Shown: piece after piece, positions 56,253-64,000 of the stretch
Numbering within the stretch: the first letter of the stretch is position 1
How the letters are laid out: each line of letters opens with the position of its first letter
Assembly: GCA_039707465.1 (NCBI GenBank)
Contig: CM077643.1
Location: forward strand, 374,269,419-374,333,418
Origin: Rhabdophis nuchalis
Lineage: Eukaryota > Chordata > Lepidosauria > Squamata > Natricidae
Length of the DNA: 64,000 bases
Direction of reading: 5' to 3'
The notes under the pieces: model-generated
What the model saw: the letters and a program-made list of their open reading frames with translations, nothing else
Told to the model about the DNA's origin: nothing
Database searches by the model: none
Position numbers and translations under genes: made by a program

Positions 56253-56777
56253 TTTGATTATTTAATTTCAATTTCAATTTTATTCAATTTATATACCGCT
56301 CCTATCTCCATCCGATTGGACTCAGGGCGGTGCACAGGAGATTAAAAATAACACAAACAAACAACAATAAATACAATAACAATCGTTAAAAAGTGATTAA
56401 ATTAAGTGACCTGTGCTAAAATATTTGCACTAATAAAATTTTAAAATCCATTATCTAATCTGCTAAAATTATGTCAAGTCTGGGCTCTAAGCTAGACCGG
56501 CTTGATGGAAAAAGTACGTCTTGAGTGATCGACGGAAGAGGCGAAGGTCCGTGATGGTACGAAGTTCAGGGGGTAGGTCGTTCCAGAGGGCTGGACCTGC
56601 CACAGAGAAGGCCCTTCCCCTGGGTGCTGCCAGCCGGTATTGACCGGCAGACAGCACCCTGAGGAGGCCCTCCCTGTGGGAGCGGATCGGTCGAAGGGAG
56701 GTATGTGATAGGAGACGGTCCCGCAAGTAACTAGGCCCCATGCCATAGAGTGATTTAACGATGGTGACCAACACCAT
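56253..56777 (-). pseudogene. L2 LINE 3' fragment nested in CR1
   Basis: The minus-strand frame at 56487-56777 reads VLVTIVKSLYGMGPSYLRDR, RPIRSHREGLLRVLSAGQYR and AFSVAGPALWNDLPPELRT, ending FFHQAGLA. Its 3' UTR ends in a short (AATTG)n-like tail at 56265-56290. The CR1 reading is continuous across the insertion, which shows the order of events. Confidence 0.87.
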
Positions 56778-57542
56778 CTAGAAATAACAGAATGATTACC
56801 AGAAGTCAGCATGGGTTTGTTAAAAAAACAGATCATGCCAGACAAACCTGATTTCCTTCTTTGATAAAATCACTAAATTAGTGGATCAGGGAAACACTAT
56901 AGGTATAGTATACTTAGACCTCAGTAAGGCAATTGACAAAATAGACCACAGCCTACTTGGTAAGATAAAACAATGTGTGAAAGACAATACAACCACCAGA
57001 TGGATTTGTAGTTGGCTGATCAACCACACTCAGCATGTAGTCCTCAATGGGACTTTATCTACTTGGAGGGAATGCAGTGGGGTACCTCAAGGTTCTGCTT
57101 TTGGGACCAATGTTTTTCAATGTCTTCATAAATGATCGAGGTGAGGGGATAGAATGGAACTCATCAAATTTGTATTTGATGCCAACTTGGGGGGAATTGC
57201 TAACACTTTGGATAACAGACTCAAGATTCAGAAGTTTCTCGCCAGACTTGAGTATTGGGCCCCACCTAAAAAGATGTAGTTGATTGCTGAAAAAAGTAAG
57301 GTCCTGCATTTAAGCAGGAAAAATCAAATCCACAGGTATAGAATAGCAGTACCTCACTTAACATTAGAAACTGTGAAAGGGATCTGGGTGTCCTAGTGGA
57401 CCACTACTTAAATATGAGCCAGCGGTGTGTGGCAACTGCCAAAAATCCTAGGATGCATCAACAAAGTAATGGCATCAAGATCATGAGAAGTAATAGTACC
57501 ATTTTATACTTCAGTACTGAGTCACATTTAGAACACTTGGAA

Positions 57543-57604
57543 TTCGGCTGCTCAGAGTTGCCTGAATCATAAAATAGGCAGCAAATAAATTTTATAAATA
57601 AATA
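57543..57604 (+). mobile_element. Short LINE 3' end nested in CR1
   Basis: About 62 bp (CGGCTGCTCAGAGTTGCCTG, then ATAAATTTTATAAATAAAT) splits the CR1 phrase ACTTGGAATAC TGTGG. It resembles the piece at 23620-23695. Confidence 0.55.
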
Positions 57605-58049
57605 TAATACTGTGGCCAATTCTGGTCGCCATGATACAAAAAAGCTGCTGAGAAGAGCAACTAAGATGATAAGGGCTCTGCAGGAGAAATTGTACAAGGT
57701 TGAAGGAACTAGGTATGTCTAACCTAATGAAGAGAATAATTTGGAGTGACAAGATAGCTTTCTTCCAGCCAAAGAGAGATGGGATTTGACTTATTCTCCA
57801 AAGCTTCTCAGTATAGAACAAGAAATGGTTGGAAGCTTGTTAAAGTGAGATCTCATCTGGAACTAAGGAGAACTTCCTGACAATGAGAGCAATTAACCAA
57901 TTGAACAGCTTGCCTCCTAGAGTTCTGAGTGCACCATTACTGGAAGTTTCCAAAAAGGATTGGACAACCATTGCTCTTGCCATGAGAAGGGATAGGACTA
58001 GAATACCTTTAAGGTCACTTCCATCCCTATGGTTCTATGAAAAACCCAA

Positions 58050-58500
58050 CCATTTGATCAGCTTATGGTTCAGTGGATTGTATGAATCCATCTAATGGGT
58101 TAGTTAATCCAACGAATAAGCTAAGTATGTTGTGGAAATGCAGCTATTGAATGCCATGTCTCTTTTGGCATTTAAGCATCACTTATTACATGACAAGTAA
58201 GACTGCACCCCTCTATTGGAGGTGTCTAAGTTTTAAAGCTTCTATCATCGTGGTTTTTTTTAAAAATCCTTTGCTTAATGCTCTGCAATTCTCTCACTTC
58301 ATGTGTTAGAAAGGCTCTGACTTTAAATGAAATATTAAAATGAAAAGAAAGGGAATCTTTCCTGAGCTGTGGCTTCTCACCTCTAGTGTTACAACTATGA
58401 ATAAAATTCTGTTTGCAGGATTACCTCTTTAAGATACTGATTAGATAGAGGTGTGTCTCATTAGGGCAACTTTGGGAGTACTGCCAAGAAATCTACATCA
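58050..58500. other. No feature recognised
   Basis: Probably unique sequence between a CR1 and an L2 fragment. Confidence 0.5.
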
Positions 58501-58507
58501 GAAATAC

Positions 58508-59101
58508 CCGCCGCGCGGGTGATTATGGGTGCCTCAAGGCAATCCCACATAACACCTCTCCTGCGCGAGCTGCACTGGCTACCTGTGGCCTTTCGGGTGT
58601 GCTTCAAGGTGCTGACGACCATCTTTAAATTGCTCCATGGTTCGGGGCCTAGCTACATACGAGATCGCTTCCTGCCCCATACATCCCTTCGACCGATCCG
58701 CTCCAATAGAGAGGGCCTTCTCCGGGTACCGTCGACCAGGCAATGCCGGTTGGCGACGCTTAGGGGAAGGGCCTTCTCTGTGGCGGGCCCAGCCCTCTGG
58801 AACAACCTACCCCCCGAACTACACACCACCTCGGACCTCCGCCTCTTCCGCCAACGTCTCAAGACTTATTTATTCCAACAAGCCGGCCTAGCATAACCTC
58901 CATTTTCTGACTTTTAAATGTGGATAAATTTTAAATTCTTAGGGCTTTATAATGGGTTTTAGCACGGGATAATTTAATAGTTTTTTAATGATATATTTTT
59001 TGTATTTTGTATGGTTTTTAATATTGCCTGTGCGCCGCCCTGGGTCCTTGCAAGGAGAAGGGTGGGGTATAAATTTAATAAAATAAATAAAAATAAAATA
59101 A
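58508..59101 (+). pseudogene. L2 LINE 3' fragment, open frame
   Basis: The frame 58519-58896 reads ASRQSHITPLLRELHWLPVA, DRFLPHTSLRPIRSNREGLL and AFSVAGPALWNNLPPELHTT, ending YLFQQAGLA, with no stop before its natural end. It is followed by the 3' UTR (GTGCGCCGCCCTGGGTCC) and an (AATAAA)-type tail. It is 5'-truncated. Confidence 0.87.
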
Positions 59102-59104
59102 ATA

Positions 59105-59905
59105 TTAAAAAGGAAAAGAAAACCCCCAAGAGCATAGAGGGATATTCATAGGGAGTATCAAGCTGGATAACACAAGGACTGTTGTTTTTTCTTTACCTTT
59201 CTCTTTCTTTTTTGCAGTATATTGAACATCGTGGAATCCAAATACACTATCAACATCCCAAAGAGAAGTTTCAGTAGACTTGGGTGGTGTTCTCAAACAG
59301 TGCAATGAAAACTGGAGGGTGGGGGATGATGATGGAGAAGAGAAATGAAATCAAACTTCATGAAGGAAACAATGGTTAGCTAAATAACAAGACCAATTTT
59401 TAGGAGTCTATATGACAGCATTTTGTTGCAGAATCCTTTGGTCTGTACTACTGTAGTAGCAATTATTTTTGCATTAACAGATAATACCCATGATTAGATT
59501 TCTGTAATCATAAACTAACAGACATGAGGTCCTTTGCACAATTCCCTTCACTGTGAAATAAAGATGACACTGGCAGCATTTTTTTTCAATATGGATGATA
59601 CGGAGAGGGTTGCAATTCAGCTGTCCAACGAGGGAAGCTCTATTGCTTTGCCACATTCTGGAATATGTCATTAGTCTGAGAAAACACCCAGTAGCTGAAC
59701 AGGGCAGGGCACAGGATAGTAATGATGACATAATACAATATCCAGATGTGTCTTAGGGCCATTTGGAATATGCTTAGAAAATTGAATTATTTTCATGGAA
59801 TGTGACTCTCTTTAATGTCAACTATCTCCAAACACAAGGGCATAATTAACAATAAAATATTATTTAGCTTTGTCTAGGGAGATTTTTGGGCAACCAGATC
59901 ATGGT
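59105..59905. other. No feature recognised
   Basis: Probably unique sequence. The small minus-strand ORFs have no recognisable domain. Confidence 0.5.
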
Positions 59906-59908
59906 TGT

Positions 59909-60078
59909 CCAAAGGTGCTTTTTCAAGAGACAACTGGAATTTCTTGTTTTTCTTTGAAGATGTTTCGCTTCTTATCCAAGAATCTTCTCAGCTGAAGAAG
60001 ATTCTTGGATGAGAAGTGAAACGTCTTCAAAGAAAAACAAGAAAGTCTAGTTGCCTCTTTGAAAAAGCACCTTTGGGA
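59909..60078. repeat. Near-perfect ~170-bp palindrome
   Basis: The left arm begins CCAAAGGTGCTTTTTCAAG and the right arm ends TTGAAAAAGCACCTTTGG. The centre is near 59992 (CTCAGCTGAAG). Mismatches are few and scattered. The inner right arm carries GGATGAGAAGTGAAACGTC, a motif of a repeat common in fish and reptile genomes whose class I cannot state. Confidence 0.9.
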
Positions 60079-60082
60079 CATT

Positions 60083-60645
60083 ATTTAGCCTTATTATGTT
60101 AAATGTAGAACTGAGTGACTAAATGTGTCAGCTGATGCTGGATCTGGGTTAGCATTTGCCAACTTTCCAGTCCCTGATGATTTATTTCTGCGTTTTTCCC
60201 CTCTCATCTGACATGGATTTTCTTCTTTCTCCCCTACAGATTTACATAGTGTAAGCTTTCATTCTTAGAGATGAACTGAGTATTCACAGTGAACTTCAAA
60301 TTCAATTAATTTCACAAAGCCTCGTGGGTATACACAGTGGAATGCCAAATTCTTCTTTCACTGTTCAAACAGGATGTATTTAATGGCTGCATAGTATTAA
60401 ACTAGGCTATTGGCTTTGATGAGTTAAGGAAAGGATAAATGAGAATTTTGGATTAATTGGTTCATAAATTCAGCTGCTGAATTGTTGCACTCTTGTAAAG
60501 GAAATCTGATTTTTTCGATGGTTTCTGTGATTGATGGGTCAGTCTCCCTGTTAAAAGTGTTCTTGTGTTCTATGCATAGAAACTGGATATATGCTGGGAA
60601 ATCCTCCTAGTGGTTCTTTATTTTTTCATTGCATTTATATCCAAT
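60083..60645. other. No feature recognised
   Basis: Probably unique sequence. Confidence 0.5.
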
Positions 60646-60730
60646 CTTTTTCAGGGGTGGAACTTCTACAGGTTCGGACCGGTTCAGGTGAACCAATAGC
60701 TCCAACTATCTGGTTCATAGCACTATTAGA

Positions 60731-61771
60731 TACAATACAATAGCAGAGTTGGAAGGGATCTTGTAGGTCTTCTAGTCCAACCCCCTGCGTGGGCAGGAAC
60801 CTTATACCATTTCAGACAAATGGCTATCTAACATCTTTTTTAAAACTTCCAGGGTTGGGGCATTCACAACTTCTGGAGGCAAGCTGTTCCAGAGGTTAAT
60901 TGTTCTAACTGTCAGGCAATTTCTCCTTAGTTCTAAGTTGCTTCTCTCCTTGATTAGTTTCCATCCATTGCTTCTTGTCCTGCCCCCAGGTGCCTTTGAG
61001 AATAGTTTGACTCCCTCTTCTTTGTGGCACCCTCTGAGATATCGGAACACTGCTATCATGTCTCCCCTGGTCCTTCTCTTCATCAAACTAGACATACCCA
61101 GCTCCTGCAACCGTTCTTCATATGTTTTAGTCTCCAGTTCCCTAATCATCTTGGTTACTCTTCTCTGCACTCTTTCCAGAGTCTCCACGTCTTTTCTACA
61201 TCGTGGCGACCAAAACTGTATGCAGTATTCCAAGTGTGGCCTTACCAAGGCACTATACAGTGGCATTAACACTTCACGTGATCTAGATTCTATCCCTCTG
61301 TTTATGCAGCCTAGAACTGTGTTGGCTTTTTTGGCAGCTGCTGCACACTGCTGGCTCATATTTAAATGGTTCTCCACTAGGATTCCTAGATCCCTCTCAC
61401 AGTTGCTACTATTGAGCAAGGTACCACCTATACTGTACTTGTGCATTTGGTTTTTCTTGCCTATATGTAGGACCTTACTTTTTTCACAATTGAATTTCAT
61501 TTTATTAGACAGTGCCCAATGTTCAAGTTTGTCTAGATCCTTCTGTATCTTAAGCCTATCTTCTGGAGTGTTGGCTATTCCTGCCAGCTTGGTGTCGTCT
61601 GCGAATTTGATGAGTTCCCCATTTATCCCCTCATCCAAATCGTTGATGAAGATGTTAAAGAGTACTGGGCCTAAAACAGAGCCTTGGGGGACTCCACTGC
61701 ATACTTCCCTCCATGTAGATGCAGTTCCATTGAGGACTACACGTTGAGTGCGGTTGGTCAGCCAGTTGCGA
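60731..61771 (-). mobile_element. Young CR1 LINE insertion, 5'-truncated
   Basis: The minus-strand frame extends from the 5' truncation near 61771 to 60802. The reading NDLDEGINGELIKFADDTKL, NCEKSKVLHIG and SLPPEVVNAPTLEVLKKMLD is nearly identical to the copy at 26127-27470. The tail (TATTG)n in sense orientation lies at 60731-60742 on the plus strand. It contains RT motif C onward intact plus motif B upstream. The 269-aa plus-strand ORF across it is an antisense shadow. Confidence 0.92.
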
Positions 61772-61794
61772 ACTGGCTATATATCCCCCTATAG

Positions 61795-62215
61795 CAGTGA
61801 TGGCGAACCTTTTTAGCCTCTGGTGCCAAAAGCACACACGCTCGCACTGTTGTGCGCGCTCATGTGCCCACACCCATAATTTAATGCCTCCCATACTGTG
61901 TCCCCTGAACATGCACGCGTGACACCCCCTGCTTCCCCGCAAATGTGCACACGGCTTTTTTGGAGCCTGGGAAGGGCAAAAAAAGGCACAACACACAAAC
62001 TGGAAGTTCAGGAATGGACTTCTGGGTTGCCCATTGAGCCATTTTACTCCCTCTGGAGGCTTCAGGAGGGCAAAAACTGGCCTAAAATCAAGGCCAAAAA
62101 TTACCTGGCCAGCACGCTCATGTGCGCTGGAGCTGACAGGGCAACGCCTCGCGTGCCCTCAGAAATGGCTTCACGTGCCACCTGTGGCACCCATGCCATA
62201 GGTTTGCCATCACTG
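61795..62215. mobile_element. Non-autonomous hAT element, perfect 8-bp TSD
   Basis: It starts CAGTGATGGCGAACCTTTT and ends AGGTTTGCCATCACTG. Both flanks are ccctatag (61787-61794 and 62216-62223). The interior is GC-rich. The ORFs of 172 aa (61898-62416) and 113 aa across it are incidental. Confidence 0.93.
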
Positions 62216-62218
62216 CCC

Positions 62219-62264
62219 TATAGTGCAGGGGAGTCAGGTTCACTCCTGACTCCCCTGCACTATA
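62219..62264. repeat. Perfect 20-bp inverted repeat
   Basis: Arms 62219-62238 and 62245-62264 pair without mismatch around a 6-nt loop. The left arm overlaps the target duplication of the adjacent hAT element. Confidence 0.95.
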
Positions 62265-62439
62265 CTCACCTGTATTTCCTTTTCCAAATCCCAGCTGATC
62301 GGCGCAGCAGAATAGATTGCTGCACCTCAGCTGTTTTTCTCACCAGCAGTAATGCGGAAGGGGAGTTTTCCGTATACCGCACACGCAAAGTGCACACTCA
62401 GCAAACCAGTTGTTAAACCAGTAGGATCCCACCCCTGAT

Positions 62440-62885
62440 CTTTTCCCTTGGAGTTCAAAGTTATATTCGTGCTTCTCCAATCCCATTTAATCTTCAGAAG
62501 ACTATGAGCTCAGACTGATTTTATGATGTCCCAAAATCCAAGTACTATGTCCCAATTCTACTACTATGATTAAAAAAAATATTCACCTCTCTCTTTTTTC
62601 CCAGATGGCAAGAGATTCAATTCTAGAAATAGGATTACTAGGGTGAAGCTAAATCCCAAATAAGCAACACTAATATTTCTTTATTCTGTTTATCATGAGA
62701 TGAGGGAAATGGAAACCAGGAGATTTTGATTTTGATTACATTTGTAATGGATTCTTTAATTAGCTACTTATTTCATTTGAATTCCTTTAAACTGCCATGA
62801 TTTGACAGGATGCAAATTTCCCTTTTGACTTTTCCTGCACCAGTCCCATTGCCACCACTAAGAAGTCCTGTCCTTGTGACTGTTT
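62440..62885. other. No feature recognised
   Basis: Probably unique sequence. Confidence 0.5.
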
Positions 62886-62888
62886 TTC

Positions 62889-63346
62889 TAGCTATCTGTG
62901 AGATCGCATCCTACTGCATACATCCCTCCGACCGATTCGCTCCCACAGAGAGGGACTTCTCCGGGTGCCGTCCACTAGGCAATGCCAGCGGGCGACACCC
63001 AGGGGAAGGGCCTTCTCTGTGGCAGGCCCAGCTCTATGGAACGACCTACCCCCCAACCTCAGGACAACCACGGACCTCCGCGCCTTCCGACAAAAGCTCA
63101 AGACTTATCTATTCCAACTAGCCGGCCTGGCCTAACCTACCTTCCAGCCTCTCAGTCTGAACATTTAAATTGTTTTAATTGGGTTTTTAAGGGGTTTAGT
63201 TTTTAGTATTTTGGGTTTTTAGCGCAGGGATAAATTGTTTAATCTGATTTTATATATATTTATGATGTATTTATGTTTGTATGTTTTTAATTCCCCTGTG
63301 CACCGCTCCGAGTCCCTTCGGGGAGAGGGAGCGGTCTACAAATTAA

Positions 63347-63409
<63 letters not shown>
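62889..63409 (+). pseudogene. L2 LINE 3' fragment with (ATT)n tail
   Basis: The coding text (ILPHTSL-like region near 62905, GRAFSVAGPALWNDLPPNL-like near 63010, LFQLAGLA-like end near 63120) is followed by the 3' UTR with CACCGCTCCGAGTCCCTTCG and a long (ATT)n tail at 63346-63409. One in-frame change and a frame slip are seen in the coding part. Confidence 0.85.
63346..63409 (+). repeat. (ATT)n microsatellite at an L2 tail
   Basis: About 21 units directly follow the L2 3' box. The poly-Leu ORF through it is an artefact. Confidence 0.97.
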
Positions 63410-63410
<1 letters not shown>

Positions 63411-63412
63411 TC

Positions 63413-63698
63413 TCCCAAAGAAATTGTCCATCCAATTCCTCCACATTAACAGGACAGGACAGGACAGACAAGGAATTTATCTGTGGTGAATAAGCCCTCA
63501 ATCAAGCAACAAAGTGATAAGTCACAGATCATAAATCATAGTTACAATCATTAATCATAAAATACAAATAACAAATCATAAGAAACCAATAGGAGAAGAT
63601 AGTAGGAAAGATGAGAAGGATGAGAAGGATAATAATACTACATGGGTAAATATTTTTAGGTGTAAGAGTGCTGTAGCAATTATATGTTCAACAGGAGG
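63413..63698. other. No feature recognised
   Basis: Probably unique sequence with a short GGACA run near 63452-63468. Confidence 0.5.
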
Positions 63699-63713
63699 GA
63701 CACACACACACAC

Positions 63714-64000
63714 AATACAATACAATACAATACAATACAATACAATAGCAGAATTGGAAGGGACCTTGTAGGTCTTCTAGTCCAACCCCCTGCATGGGCA
63801 GGAACCTTATATCATTTCAGACAAATGGCTATCTAACATCTTCTTAAAGACTTCCAGTGTTGGGGCATTCACAACTTCTGGAGGCAAGCTGTTCCAGAGG
63901 TTAATTGTTTTAACTGTCAGGAAATTCCTCCTTAGTTCTGAGTTGCTTCTCTCCTTGATTAGTTTCCACCCATTGCTTCTTGTCCTGCCCCCAGGTGCCT
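63714..64000 (-). mobile_element. Young CR1 LINE 3' end, cut by the window edge
   Basis: A (CA)n run and (TACAA)n at 63700-63748 are followed by AGCAGAATTGGAAGGGACC and antisense C-terminal coding identical in layout to 60731-61100. The element continues beyond the window. Confidence 0.92.

Larger units (their letters stand above)
56085..58045 (+). pseudogene. Old CR1 LINE, decayed, with two nested insertions
   Basis: The plus strand carries CR1 text from the pre-RT region (CATGGTGGAACTGTCAC, near 56110) through RT motif A (IVYLDLSKAIDKIDHSLL near 56905), motif B (CSGVPQGSAFG near 57075), motif E and C-terminal text to a 3' end near 58045 (CCATCCCTATGGTTCTATG). An L2 (56253-56777) and a short LINE end (57543-57604) interrupt it. 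Many frameshifts make it an old copy. Confidence 0.85.
60652..62437. mobile_element. hAT-like MITE split by a CR1 and another hAT
   Basis: The left end CAGGGGTGGAACTTCTAC (60652) and the right end CAGTAGGATCCCACCCCTG (to 62437) belong to the family at 47991. The flanks atcttttt and atcttttc match at 7 of 8. MITE text occupies about 60652-60730 and 62224-62437, for example CAGCAGTAATGCGGAAGG on the right. The rest is inserted DNA. Confidence 0.82.

Noticed and set aside
59984..60045. Possible hammerhead in the palindrome centre (CUGAAGA ... GAAAC-GUC)
   Set aside because: Core-like words occur, but stem II has mismatches, the sequence after GUC does not pair with the sequence before CUGAAGA, and stem III cannot form within one molecule.
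61898..62416. 172-aa ORF
   Set aside because: It crosses a hAT element, its target duplication, an inverted repeat and MITE sequence, so it is composite and cannot be a real gene.

Overview
The window looks like intergenic or intronic DNA from a squamate reptile, most likely a snake. The evidence is its repeat content. There are CR1, L2, Bov-B, L1 and Rex/L3-type LINEs, tRNA-derived SINEs with Bov-B-like 3' ends, and many short hAT-type MITEs with 8-bp target duplications. Pentanucleotide microsatellites grow out of LINE 3' tails, including the (AATAG)n tail known from snake CR1/L3 elements. I found no host protein-coding gene, rRNA or functional tRNA. Every ORF with recognisable homology is retrotransposon reverse transcriptase or endonuclease, and the other long ORFs are microsatellite or antisense artefacts.

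Layout. 1-9 kb: sparse, with SINE, MITE and Bov-B remnants and a decayed Rex/L3 LINE ending in an (ATTCT)n/(TCTAC)n tract. 9.2-13.4 kb: antisense Bov-B and an L2 3' end. 14.4-15.7 kb and 18.6-19.2 kb: an unusual repeat carrying hammerhead ribozyme motifs. 20-25 kb: mostly unrecognised AT-rich sequence with SSRs and a hAT element. 26-30.5 kb: a nearly complete L2 LINE (minus strand) with a young CR1 (plus strand) inserted in its 3' UTR. 30.7-34.3 kb: older L2 and CR1 pieces with nested SINE and hAT. 34-46 kb: mainly unrecognised, with L2, L1, SINE and SSR islands. 46-53 kb: L1, Bov-B and five MITEs. 56-64 kb: CR1 and L2 copies nested in each other and in MITEs.

The most interesting system is the hammerhead repeat. 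In its sense orientation (minus strand at 14.6-15.65 kb) a unit contains, in order: a tRNA-like head with Pol III A and B boxes at normal tRNA spacing; a type I hammerhead with a 3-bp stem III and GAUC tetraloop; and a downstream structured module. Two units are spaced 338 bp apart head to tail. A second lineage at 19.1 kb keeps the fold with compensatory changes in stems I, II and III. The architecture resembles schistosome SINE-like hammerhead satellites and retrozyme or Penelope-associated hammerheads. I do not know of a description of it from squamates. Most copies have a mutated core, often at a CpG; one copy of each lineage keeps the full conserved core.

All calls come from reading the sequence by eye. 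Repeat boundaries are approximate unless a target-site duplication is given.
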